Positions 37,421 through 45,633 of a DNA stretch of 64,000 bases are shown here, piece after piece. A model generated the notes under the pieces. It saw only the letters and a list, made by a program, of their open reading frames with translations, made no database searches and was not told where the DNA came from. Every line of letters begins with the position of its first letter. The first letter of the stretch is position 1. The stretch lies in contig JABMNL010000034.1 of NCBI GenBank assembly GCA_013204585.1, forward strand, positions 1-64,000. Direction: 5' to 3'. A program made the position numbers and the translations under genes. Source of the stretch: SAR202 cluster bacterium (lineage in GTDB: Bacteria > Chloroflexota > Dehalococcoidia > Lucifugimonadales > UBA3495).

Positions 37421-37852
37421 CTAGTTTTTGACCTGAAATACTAAATAAGTGCCGAGACCTTGGGCGATGAGTTTGCCATCTTGGTCTTTGACTTCCATTT
37501 CGCCGACCATCACCCGGTTTTCGGCGTTGACGATTTTGGTTGTGGCCGTCAGTTGGCCCTTCTCGGCTGGCGCAAGGAAATTTATCTTGAGCTCGATGGT
37601 TGTGGTGGCCTCGCCGGTTTTTAACCGAGGCTTAATAGCGCGGAAGAAGGAGTAGTCGGCCAGGGCAACCACTATGCCACCCTGTACCCGACCGGCGAGT
37701 TGCAGATGGTTGGGGTTGATGGGCATGATGACAGTGCTGGTACCGTCGTCTGGGTAGGGCACTCGCATGTCCAGCAATTTTGCAAAGGGAGACTCGTGGA
37801 TATAATCATCGGGGATTGGAATGTCTTGATTGGATGGTGTATCGGTGGCCAA
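37421..37852 (-). CDS. PaaI-type hotdog thioesterase
   Basis: The 143-residue protein matches the hotdog fold of PaaI/YigI thioesterases: HLQLAGRVQGGIVVALADY (central helix with the catalytic Asp/Gln region), then KTGEATTTIELKINFLAPA and a strand KLIAQGLGTYLVF. It would release CoA from an aromatic or acyl-CoA. The start is TTG at 37852, with AAGGAG five to six bases upstream. It stands alone. No neighbour points to the substrate. Confidence 0.8.
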   Translation of the reverse strand: MATDTPSNQDIPIPDDYIHESPFAKLLDMRVPYPDDGTSTVIMPINPNHLQLAGRVQGGIVVALADYSFFRAIKPRLKTGEATTTIELKINFLAPAEKGQLTATTKIVNAENRVMVGEMEVKDQDGKLIAQGLGTYLVFQVKN

Positions 37853-38105
37853 GGGGGCTCCTTGTTGGGCTGGTCTGCCAATTGTCTGGCCTGAGTAATA
37901 AAACCGCCCTAGTATACGCTGGGCATCTTAAGCGTGGCGGCTGGGGCAGTAGCTTGCTTGTGGCTGAGGCTGCGAGTCTATAATGAGTGGAACGAAATTC
38001 AAGCGACTTAACAGGCGGCTTTCTAGGAGCAATACGGGTGATAGGGACTAATACCGGTCAGGGCTTTAAGGTAATCGTTAAAGAATTTAATACAGAGTTC
38101 CAGTC

Positions 38106-38447
38106 ATGGTAAAAGGAGTCATGATTGGCTTCGGCATCATGATTATATTGGCCTTGATTCCCATCGTGCACTTTGTTGGGATTCCGTTGGGCCCGTTTAT
38201 TGGCGGTTATTACGGCGTCACAGCGGCCAGCGACAGTCAAGGTTCACCGGGCCGTAAGGCTCTCATATTTTGCCTTTGGACCGGCGTGCTAATGTTCGTG
38301 GTATTGATTATATCCGGAACGATTTTGACTCTCTATACCAGCGTTATGCCGATTTTGATTTGGGGCGGCGTCTGGGTTTTCACCTTCTACTATGGAAGTA
38401 TGGCCGGGCTGGGGGCATGGTACGCGGAGCTTAAGGCCAAGGGCTGA
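38106..38447 (+). CDS. Small membrane protein, unknown function
   Basis: The 113-residue protein has three predicted membrane segments (about residues 5-45 as two hydrophobic blocks, 55-80 and 83-100). A short polar loop with SDSQGSPGRKA lies between the second and third. I do not recognise a family. A second ATG at 38121 is preceded too closely by AAGGAG, so the first is preferred. The flippase-like gene follows 52 bp downstream, which suggests shared transcription. Confidence 0.6.
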   Translation: MVKGVMIGFGIMIILALIPIVHFVGIPLGPFIGGYYGVTAASDSQGSPGRKALIFCLWTGVLMFVVLIISGTILTLYTSVMPILIWGGVWVFTFYYGSMAGLGAWYAELKAKG

Positions 38448-38499
38448 CCGGTCCTGATTACGCGCCCGGATGTGTCCCTAACTACCACCGGGCCAATCA

Positions 38500-39444
38500 A
38501 TGAATAAAAAGTGGTTGCTGCCAATTGTGCTGACCATCGGCGTCTTTGTGGCGCTCGTTGGTTACGGCGATTTCGGCGACACCATTGACGAGATTAGTAA
38601 GCTGCCTGCTTCCTATCTTTTCTTCGCCTTAGGCTTGGCATCGGCCAACTATATTTTCCGCTTTATTCGTTGGGCATTCTATTTAAGGGTGCTCAAGATT
38701 GAAGCCCCGGCCAAGGTCAGCGCCCTGGTGTTTCTGTCCGGTCTCGCCATGTCTATAACACCGGGGAAAGCTGGCGAGTTGATAAAATGTTACTTGCTAC
38801 AGAGCCGTACCGGAGTGCCGGTTGCCCGATCTGCGCCGGTTGTGGTGATGGAGCGGCTGACTGACGTAATCTCGGTAATCATTCTTGGACTCACTGGATT
38901 TGCGTTGTTGCCCATCCCAATCATCGTGGTATTGGCAGTAACGCTGGTAGTCTCGGTCGCGGGGTTGAAGTTCGTCGTATCTCGGCGGGCCACCCAATTG
39001 GCCAGCTGGCCAATACTGTCCCGGTGGAGCGGTCTGATTCGCGATTCCCAGCAGGGTTTCAGGGAGCTGGCAGCACCGAAGGTAATGGTCGCTGGCGTGG
39101 TTGTTGGCGCTGCGGCATGGTTTGCCGAAGGTTTGGCCCTGTGGGTAATCCTAAAGGGAATCGGGTCGGACGTAGACCTGTTCCGGGCGCTGCCCATCTA
39201 TGCGGCGGCGACCTTGGTGGGTGCGGTTACGGCCTTGCCAGGCGGTTTGGTCGGCACTGAGGGCAGCATGTTGGCCTTGCTGCAACAGAGCGGGGTGGCC
39301 AGGGCGGGAGCATCAGCAGGCACCGTGTTGGTGCGATTGGTCACTCTGTGGTTCGCAGTAGTCGTCGGGTTAGTGGCCCTTCTGGCGTTGCGCCGCATAC
39401 CAGCGATTGATACCGAAATAAGCCAAGTTTCTGAGGCAGGTTAA
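38500..39444 (+). CDS. Flippase-like membrane protein (UPF0104/LPG-synthase TM type)
   Basis: The 314-residue protein has about eight membrane helices and matches the lysylphosphatidylglycerol-synthase transmembrane domain family. Visible marks are NYIFRFIRWAFYLRVL, LSGLAMSITPGKAGELIKCYLL and PVVVMERLTDVISVIILG early, and VTALPGGLVGTEGSMLALL late. It has no attached synthetase domain, so it may only move a lipid or lipid-linked sugar across the membrane. The next gene, a UbiA prenyltransferase, starts 6 bp downstream, pointing to a shared envelope lipid task. Confidence 0.8.
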   Translation: MNKKWLLPIVLTIGVFVALVGYGDFGDTIDEISKLPASYLFFALGLASANYIFRFIRWAFYLRVLKIEAPAKVSALVFLSGLAMSITPGKAGELIKCYLLQSRTGVPVARSAPVVVMERLTDVISVIILGLTGFALLPIPIIVVLAVTLVVSVAGLKFVVSRRATQLASWPILSRWSGLIRDSQQGFRELAAPKVMVAGVVVGAAAWFAEGLALWVILKGIGSDVDLFRALPIYAAATLVGAVTALPGGLVGTEGSMLALLQQSGVARAGASAGTVLVRLVTLWFAVVVGLVALLALRRIPAIDTEISQVSEAG

Positions 39445-39450
39445 CCAATA

Positions 39451-40398
39451 TTGGGTACGGCAGAGAATTTGGATAATACTACTAATCGTGGCGCTCTGGC
39501 CTTCCAGCCCAAGGCACTGGTAAGGGCTCTGCGCCCGCTCCAATGGGTTAAGAACGGTATCGTTTTCTTACCCTTTGTTTTCGCAATTGACGGCGTTTGG
39601 AGCACAGACGACCTGGACCCAGTGCCAGGTTTTTTGTTGAAGCTATTGTTGGTTTCCCTGGCGTTCTGCGCCCTGTCTAGCGCTGTCTATCTGTTCAACG
39701 ACTTGATGGACCGTTCTGGGGACCGGCAGCACCCGGTGAAGCGGAATCGGCCAATTGCCTCGGGCAAAGTGAGCGTCCAAATCGCTGTTACAGTGATGGT
39801 GTTTTTGGCGGCGGCGGGGCTGGCGGTGATGGTCTTGGTGGAGCCGCTGCTAGGAGTGGCCGGAGGCGTGTATGCCGTAATTAACGTTTGCTACTCGCTG
39901 GGCATAAAGAATGTGGTTTTGTTGGACGTTTTTGCCGTTACCAGCGGCTACGTTATTCGCGCCACCGCCGGTGCGTTGGCCATCGACGTAACGCCATCAC
40001 CCTGGCTATATGCCACCACCGGAGCTGGGGCCTTGTTCATTGTGCTGGGTCGGCGTTTCGCCGAGGTCAGGTTGGCCGGAGACGCAGCCGAAGAACAAAG
40101 ATCGGTGCTAAAGGACTATGCGGGCCCATTTATCAGCCAGTTATTGATGGTGTCTGCCGCGGCCGCATGGCTGAGCTATACTCTCTATACAGTAGAGGCC
40201 ACCAACCTCCCCGACAACAACACCATGTTGTTCACCCTGCCCTTGGTCACATTTGGACTGTTCCGTTACCTTTTTCTGTTGAACAATAGCGAACAGGCCG
40301 AGGCCCCAGAGCAGTTGATTGTGCGCGACCTGCCATTGGTTTTATCGATTATTAGTTGGGTGGCGGTGTCCGCCCTGGTCTTAATATTAAATAACTAG
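39451..40398 (+). CDS. UbiA-family prenyltransferase, decaprenyl-phosphate phosphoribosyltransferase-like
   Basis: The 315-residue membrane protein has the Asp-rich motif NDLMDRSGDRQHP (about residues 88-100) and RPIASGK, then the second-loop SGYVIRATAGALA and LGRRFAEVRLAGD. These match the branch of UbiA enzymes that attach phosphoribose to decaprenyl phosphate (Rv3806c-like) in arabinan synthesis. The RPLQWVKNGIVFLPFVF N-terminal motif is typical too. The start is TTG at 39451, only 6 bp from the previous stop. Other aromatic prenyl transfer roles cannot be excluded. Confidence 0.85.
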   Translation: MGTAENLDNTTNRGALAFQPKALVRALRPLQWVKNGIVFLPFVFAIDGVWSTDDLDPVPGFLLKLLLVSLAFCALSSAVYLFNDLMDRSGDRQHPVKRNRPIASGKVSVQIAVTVMVFLAAAGLAVMVLVEPLLGVAGGVYAVINVCYSLGIKNVVLLDVFAVTSGYVIRATAGALAIDVTPSPWLYATTGAGALFIVLGRRFAEVRLAGDAAEEQRSVLKDYAGPFISQLLMVSAAAAWLSYTLYTVEATNLPDNNTMLFTLPLVTFGLFRYLFLLNNSEQAEAPEQLIVRDLPLVLSIISWVAVSALVLILNN

Positions 40399-40463
40399 CG
40401 TCCGATTATTGAACCGGCGTTGGGTCGTTAGCCAGCGCTAGTCCGTTAGATAGGAGCCAACCG

Positions 40464-41609
40464 ATGAGTTCCCAAGACTCAAGTACAACCCAGCCATTTC
40501 CGGCATCCGGCACCGGTAACGCGGCCAGCCCCGGCAGTCCGACCGTTGCGGTGGTGGCCACCACTCCAGAGACTGCAGTGGCGGACATGGGCCGGGCGAT
40601 GGACTTGGCGGGAGTCGCCGATTTCCTGTCGCCCGACATTAAAACGTTGTTGAAAGTGAACATATCCTGGCAGCACTGGTACCCCGGTTGCTCCACCCCC
40701 CCTTGGCAGATTGAGGGAGTGACCCAGGCCTTACGAGCCCGAGGACATCAAGATTTGGTTGCGGCCCACAACGGCACCGTGGTGGTGGACTCGTATGAGG
40801 GAGAGTTCAAAAACAAACACAAGGCTGCCCAGGAAAAGTGCGGCATCCCAGATATACACCTAGACTCGCCGCCCAACAAATGGATTGAATACAAGCCCAA
40901 AGCGGAGATGTTGGTTCTGAATGATATCTTCCCAGAGGGCATTCAGATTCCTGAGATTTTTCCCGGAACCAACATCGTTCACCTGCCGACCATGAAGACC
41001 CACGTCTTCACCACCATGACCGGAGCCATGAAGAACGCCTTTGGCGGGTTGTTGCACCGCAAGCGCCACTGGACCCACTCGGTGATTCACGAGACATTAA
41101 CGGACCTGTTGGCTATCCAGAAAGAGATTCACCCCGGACTGTTCGCGGTTATGGACGGGACTTTCGCCGGGGACGGCCCCGGTCCCAGGGCCATGCGCTG
41201 GCATATTAAGGACCGCATCTTGGCCAGCAACGACCAGGTCGCCATTGACGCGGTTGCCGCCAAAATGATGGGCTTCGACCCCATGAGCATCAAGTTCATT
41301 CGTCTGGCCCACGAGCGCGGCCTGGGATGCGGCGACGTTTCCAAGATTAATATCGTCGGTGAGGACATTAGCCAGGTAAACTGGCAGTTCACCGGTGTGG
41401 AAAACACCTTTGCCAGCCGTGGCCAAAAGTTGATTTATTGGGGGCCGTTAAAGCCCTTGGAGAATATGCTGCTGCGCAGCCCGCTGGTCGGTTTGGCATT
41501 CTTGGCGTCCAATCTTTACCATAACGGGTACTGGCTCAAGACCAAGGGCCGCCGCCGTATTAAAGCAGCGCTGGAAACAGACTGGGGCAAGCTCTTCGAG
41601 TCATATTAA
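40464..41609 (+). CDS. DUF362 domain protein
   Basis: The 381-residue protein starts with a low-complexity polar segment, then VAVVATTPETAVADM and the DUF362 features VNIVHLPTMKTHVFTTMTGAMKNAFG (split as TNIVHLPTMKTH and MTGAMKNAFGGL) and ASNDQVAIDAVAAKMMGFDP. Family members often occur with Fe-S ferredoxin domains; none is visible here and only scattered cysteines are present. Function is unknown. AGGAG lies 8 bases before the ATG. The YchF-like gene follows 41 bp downstream. Confidence 0.75.
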   Translation: MSSQDSSTTQPFPASGTGNAASPGSPTVAVVATTPETAVADMGRAMDLAGVADFLSPDIKTLLKVNISWQHWYPGCSTPPWQIEGVTQALRARGHQDLVAAHNGTVVVDSYEGEFKNKHKAAQEKCGIPDIHLDSPPNKWIEYKPKAEMLVLNDIFPEGIQIPEIFPGTNIVHLPTMKTHVFTTMTGAMKNAFGGLLHRKRHWTHSVIHETLTDLLAIQKEIHPGLFAVMDGTFAGDGPGPRAMRWHIKDRILASNDQVAIDAVAAKMMGFDPMSIKFIRLAHERGLGCGDVSKINIVGEDISQVNWQFTGVENTFASRGQKLIYWGPLKPLENMLLRSPLVGLAFLASNLYHNGYWLKTKGRRRIKAALETDWGKLFESY

Positions 41610-41638
41610 GCAGACCGAACTAACAAGCGAACGAGGTT

Positions 41639-41644
41639 TATAAT
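41639..41644 (+). promoter_or_regulatory. -10 element giving a leaderless YchF-like mRNA
   Basis: TATAAT ends 6 bp before the ATG at 41651, so the transcript would begin at the start codon. No ribosome binding site is present. No strong -35 hexamer. Confidence 0.5.
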
Positions 41645-41650
41645 CCAGGT

Positions 41651-42745
41651 ATGGATATTGCAGTAATCGGACTACCGCAAAGCGGCAAGACCACAGTTTT
41701 TAATGCCCTCACGGCTGGCCATTCAACGTCAACCGGCGCCGGCGCCGCAGGACCTTTACAGGTCGGCGTGGTCAAGGTCATCGACCCCCGGCTGGCAGTG
41801 CTAGACGGCATGTACCACCCCAAGAAGGTGATTCACCCGGAGATCAAATTCTGGGACCTGCCCCCCCTTGATCGAGCGGTGGCCTCCGCCAATCAGGTGC
41901 TCAGTGGCCGACAGCGGAACATCCTTCAGGCGGCAGACGCCTTGCTGTTGGTGATTCGGGCCTTTGAAGACCCTGCATTGCTCCATACCTTGGAAACTGT
42001 TGATCCGGGCCGCGACGTAAAGTTGCTGCTGGATGAACTGTCTCTGGCGGACCTGGAAGCTTTGGAAAAGGCGGAAGCCCGTCTTAGTGATGGGCTTAAG
42101 AAGGCCAAGCCGGCGGAACGACCGGCCATGATTCCCCTGTTGGAAACCGTCCAGAAGGTGAAATCCGCGCTCGAAGAAGGCATCCCCATGAAATCGCAGA
42201 CTCTGACTCCGTCTGAAACGGCGGCCTTGGTTGATTTCCAGTTGCTGACCGCCAAACCGGTGATGATTGCATTCAATGCCGGGGAGTCTGAAGAGGCACC
42301 CACATTGGCATCACTGGGCATCTCAAGTGAGGTGGCTGGTGGGCTGGGTGAAGTTGGTTTGTGTGCCAAGTTGGAAGAAGACCTGGCCGTGATGGAATCT
42401 GCTGAAGCAGAAGAGTTCCGGGAGGCGATGGGTCTGGATGAACCGGCTGTGGAGCGGGTTAAGCAGGTCTGTTATGCCACCGTTGGTTTGGTGTCGTTCC
42501 TCACGGTTGGCGAAGACGAATGCAGGGCCTGGCCGGTGCCTGCCGGTATCGTGGCCCAGATGGCGGCTGGAACCATCCACACCGATTTCACCCGTGGGTT
42601 TATCCGTGCTGAGGTCATTGCCTACGACGATCTGATTCGCTGCGGCAGCTTGGCACAGGGCCGTAAAGAGGGTGTCCTCCGCTCGGAGGGCAAGACCTAC
42701 GAAGTTAAAGACGGCGACGTAATTAACTTCCTGATTAATACTTAG
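41651..42745 (+). CDS. YchF-like GTPase/ATPase paralogue
   Basis: The 364-residue protein has the P-loop GLPQSGKTT (7-15), a helical arm in the middle and a C-terminal TGS/DUF933-like domain (VSFLTVGEDECRAW, AAGTIHTDFTRGFIRAEVIAYDDLI, KTYEVKDGDVINFL), the YchF pattern. Unlike true YchF it has WDLPPLD where the G3 loop should read DxAGLV, and NAGE in place of NKxD/NVDE. YchF proteins bind the ribosome and act in stress responses. This divergent form may have altered nucleotide use. The mRNA looks leaderless. GNAT gene follows. Confidence 0.82.
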   Translation: MDIAVIGLPQSGKTTVFNALTAGHSTSTGAGAAGPLQVGVVKVIDPRLAVLDGMYHPKKVIHPEIKFWDLPPLDRAVASANQVLSGRQRNILQAADALLLVIRAFEDPALLHTLETVDPGRDVKLLLDELSLADLEALEKAEARLSDGLKKAKPAERPAMIPLLETVQKVKSALEEGIPMKSQTLTPSETAALVDFQLLTAKPVMIAFNAGESEEAPTLASLGISSEVAGGLGEVGLCAKLEEDLAVMESAEAEEFREAMGLDEPAVERVKQVCYATVGLVSFLTVGEDECRAWPVPAGIVAQMAAGTIHTDFTRGFIRAEVIAYDDLIRCGSLAQGRKEGVLRSEGKTYEVKDGDVINFLINT

Positions 42746-42780
42746 TACGATTAAAACTCAGTTCGACCGGGTAGGCAATC

Positions 42781-43308
42781 ATGACCGTAACTCCTGCCCC
42801 CACCATCAGAACCTTTCTTCCGGCTGACCTTGCTCAGGTACAGGAGTTATTCGCCAGCGGGCTAATGGAGTTTGCTGGCGAGATTGAGTCCGAGGTTCGC
42901 CGCTACGTTGACCATTCCCTGAAAGACGATATGGCCGATATACCGGGCCATTATTTGTCCAATCCACGCAGCAATTTCTGGGTCGCCGAATCCAACGGTG
43001 TCGTTGTGGGAATCGTCGGCATCCAGCCGCGGGAGTCAGCGGAACAGGCGGAGTTGCGGCGGATGAGCGTTTCATCTGCGGTCCAACGGCAGGGCCTTGG
43101 CCAGAGATTATTGGCGACTACCGAAGATTTCTGCCGGGAACAGGGCTACAGCCGGATTTGTTTGTCTTCGGTGGATATGTTGCAGCCAGCCCTAAAAATG
43201 TACCGGAGATTTGGGTATGGAACTGTGAAAGAGGAGCCGTATGGAGACCCGCCCCACAGGCCGATAATTGTTCACCACATGGTCAAGGAATTGGTCGTTA
43301 CAGACTAA
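42781..43308 (+). CDS. GNAT acetyltransferase
   Basis: The 175-residue protein has the GNAT signature: TIRTFLPADLAQVQELFASG at the start, FWVAESNGVVVGIVGIQP, and the acetyl-CoA loop RRMSVSSAVQRQGLGQRLLAT followed by a C-terminal ALKMYRRFGYGTVKEE. The overall shape is like NAT8/ArgA-type small acetyltransferases. It starts 35 bp after the YchF-like gene and ends with a strong bidirectional terminator. The acceptor is unknown. Confidence 0.87.
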   Translation: MTVTPAPTIRTFLPADLAQVQELFASGLMEFAGEIESEVRRYVDHSLKDDMADIPGHYLSNPRSNFWVAESNGVVVGIVGIQPRESAEQAELRRMSVSSAVQRQGLGQRLLATTEDFCREQGYSRICLSSVDMLQPALKMYRRFGYGTVKEEPYGDPPHRPIIVHHMVKELVVTD

Positions 43309-43327
43309 GTAGGTAATGCCAACAGAC

Positions 43328-43367
43328 AAAAAGAAGCGCCCGGCATATTCTGCCGGGCGCTTCTTTT
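43328..43367. terminator. Bidirectional terminator between GNAT gene and SBP array
   Basis: GAAGCGCCCGGCA (43333-43345) and TGCCGGGCGCTTC (43351-43363) form a 13-bp perfect stem with a 5-base loop, flanked by AAAAA and TTTT. It ends the GNAT gene (+) and SBP1 (-). Confidence 0.92.
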
Positions 43368-43401
43368 ATTAGCTTTTAGCTAGGTGGTTGCCCCAGTGTG
43401 G

Positions 43402-45252
43402 TTACCTAGGCTTGACGGACTCGAAGTTGACCGCAGTGCGGACTTCGCTCCAGTCAAGTGGCACCCAACCGTTGGCGTCGAGTTTCTTGCCCACTGGCCA
43501 AATGGTGTTATGGATATAGAGGGCGGAAGCTGCGCTGTTTTCGAAGAGCCAGTCGGTGATTTCGGTGTTTTTCACCCAGGCCTTCTCCGGGTCGACTTCT
43601 TCAGCCGCGGAGCCGATGTGTTCCTCTAACCACGGATGGAAGGTTCCGTAGGCGAAGGTCGAATTGACCATGTAGTTGGACATGCCCTCTACGGGAGACA
43701 AGCGCACGCCGACAGTATGGCAGGTAGCGCCGATGTAACTCCGGTTGATAAATGATGGCCGGAGGGCTGAGTACGGAGTGTTCTTGAAATCTACTTTGAT
43801 TCCAATCGCTTGCCAATACTGGGCAACCGCTTCACAGGCTTCAGTTTCGGCAACCGCACCGCGAATCGACGGAGTCAGGGTAATCGAGAACCCGTCGGGA
43901 TAGCCAGCTTCGTCCAACATCTGCTTGGCTAGTACCGGGTCGTACTCGTAAACCCAAGAATCTTTCATATGAGAGTCGTGGCCCATCCAGTCCCGGACGG
44001 CTAGGGGCCTACCGTACCCAGAAAGAAGGGTGTCGACAATTGTCTGGCGGTCAATGGAAATGTTCATTGCCTTACGAACCTTGACAGCTTTGGCCCAAGC
44101 TGCGGATTCGGTGTCCATGTCGCAGGAAACCCAGGGATTGGTGCAGTCGTAGTGTTCGTATTCCTTGCCGTCTTTATCTAGGCCGTACATTTGGCCGTAT
44201 AAGTTCAGACCGGCTTGGCCTGCATTAGGAAAATCGAGAATCTGCGATCCCTCAGTGGCATCCACTGTGGGCAGGGAGTCAAAGGCCATGTCAAAGCTGT
44301 CTAGAACGCCAGTTTGGAAACCGGCAACTCTAGCCGACTCTTCTGGGATGCTCCAGTAGACCAGTTCGTCGAAGTAAGGAGTCTGGCGCCAGTGGTCTTG
44401 CACGGCGCTGAATTCCCAGGAGACGCCGCTTTCGGAGTCTTGAATCTCCCAGGGTCCAGTGGCGGCGATGTCTTTGCTGGCGGCTTCGATACCGATTTCT
44501 TCAGACTGTTTCTTGCTCACGACCCAAGTACTTGAGCCGCCGGCAGTGCGCATGAATGCAAACATCTGGCCTGGCACCCAGGGTTTTCCAGTGTCGACTT
44601 CCATGGTGTAGGGACCAGTTATTGTGGTACCAGTTGAAGGGTAGAGGTCCTTACCACCCCTCTGTTTTACGTTGCCGTCTGCGTCTAAGTCGCCAGGTCG
44701 GCCGACTACATTGGGGTAGTCAAAGTATTCGCCGATGATACCGGCACGGGCGTGTTTCGCGCCTTCATGCCATTGCATGTAGGAATAGAACACGTCCTCG
44801 GCGGTCATCTCGCCGTAACCCTTGTGGAACTGAACACCTTCTTGGAATTTCCAGCTCCAGGTTTTAAAGTCTTCGGACACGCTCCAAGACTCGGCCAACA
44901 TGGGGCTGGCGGAAAAGTCTGGGGCGGCGGTTATCAGGCCCTCGCCAACCGAACTGTTGACGAACTGAATCCGGGGGCTGGAAGATAAACCCGGATGGCC
45001 CTCGAAAATACCGGTCTCTTTCTGCCCCATGTTAATGGTGCCGCCGCGTTTAACCATGCCTGGGGCCTCTTTGGTGGCTCCGGGCATCGCTGTGGGGGCG
45101 CTGCCGGAAGTGGCTGTCGGTTCTGCACCGCCGGAGGACACTGGGGTGGCGGTGGCGGAAGAACCGCAAGCCACCAGCAGGGCCGCAACCAGCAGGATTA
45201 AAGCCTGTGGCCAATGCCGGATATAGTTTCGCATAGAACCAGTGTTGGGCAC
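43402..45252 (-). CDS. Family-5 extracellular solute-binding lipoprotein (array member 1)
   Basis: SBP_bac_5 proteins bind peptides, nickel or other solutes outside the cell and hand them to an ABC transporter. This 616-residue protein has a signal peptide with a cysteine lipobox (LVACGSS), a Ser/Thr/Ala-rich linker, the N-lobe mark PMLAESWSVSEDFKTWSWKFQEGVQFHKG, the WSIPEESARVAGFQTG hinge and the C-lobe RKAMNISIDRQTIVDTLL. Cys pairs YDCTNPWVSC and C-x..C in ETEACEAV/GATCH are present. The start is GTG 45252 after AGGAG; this aligns exactly with the start of the paralogues. No transporter gene is close by. Its promoter lies at 45355-45383. Confidence 0.9.
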   Translation of the reverse strand: MPNTGSMRNYIRHWPQALILLVAALLVACGSSATATPVSSGGAEPTATSGSAPTAMPGATKEAPGMVKRGGTINMGQKETGIFEGHPGLSSSPRIQFVNSSVGEGLITAAPDFSASPMLAESWSVSEDFKTWSWKFQEGVQFHKGYGEMTAEDVFYSYMQWHEGAKHARAGIIGEYFDYPNVVGRPGDLDADGNVKQRGGKDLYPSTGTTITGPYTMEVDTGKPWVPGQMFAFMRTAGGSSTWVVSKKQSEEIGIEAASKDIAATGPWEIQDSESGVSWEFSAVQDHWRQTPYFDELVYWSIPEESARVAGFQTGVLDSFDMAFDSLPTVDATEGSQILDFPNAGQAGLNLYGQMYGLDKDGKEYEHYDCTNPWVSCDMDTESAAWAKAVKVRKAMNISIDRQTIVDTLLSGYGRPLAVRDWMGHDSHMKDSWVYEYDPVLAKQMLDEAGYPDGFSITLTPSIRGAVAETEACEAVAQYWQAIGIKVDFKNTPYSALRPSFINRSYIGATCHTVGVRLSPVEGMSNYMVNSTFAYGTFHPWLEEHIGSAAEEVDPEKAWVKNTEITDWLFENSAASALYIHNTIWPVGKKLDANGWVPLDWSEVRTAVNFESVKPR

Positions 45253-45354
45253 GATTAATTCTCCTAATCTACGAAATACGCTTATCCGTCGCACGTATAT
45301 CGCAAGGTATAGATGTGGAGGCCAAGGTAGTACCATTAGCTTCCAACTCACTGG

Positions 45355-45383
45355 TTTATAAGCTACGCCATCAGTATTGTCAA
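45355..45383 (-). promoter_or_regulatory. SBP1 promoter and upstream element
   Basis: Minus-strand TTGACA (45383-45378), 17-bp spacer and TATAAA (45360-45355) give a leader of about 96 nt. Immediately upstream (45404-45384) a conserved segment begins GATACTATAG and ends AACCTTA, shared with SBP2. Confidence 0.8.
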
Positions 45384-45552
45384 TAAGGTTCATGCTATAG
45401 TATCAATTTATTTATTGCGGTTTGATAATTATTACCAATTAGAATAAATAGCAGAACGTGAAGTTTATCTAATACATATGGTGTAAAAAGTGGAATAGGC
45501 AGATTAAAATCCATAAAACGAGATGCATTTTCAGTAAAGGTGCGGACAGATA

Positions 45553-45586
45553 AAAAGGGCCCCGGCATTAATGCCGGGGCCCTTTT
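45553..45586. terminator. SBP2 terminator
   Basis: A perfect 34-bp palindrome with AAAAGGGCCCCGGCATT on the left half and its complement on the right. It stops SBP2 (-) before the SBP1 upstream region. Confidence 0.9.
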
Positions 45587-45633
45587 GGGGTCTAGTTGAG
45601 GTAAGTCCTTTGTGAGCCTTTCCCTTTTAGGAG

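Noticed and set aside
45253-45393. Longer N-terminus of SBP1 (47 extra residues)
   Set aside because: It has no signal-peptide role, crosses the predicted promoter, and the GTG start at 45252 aligns with the other five paralogues.
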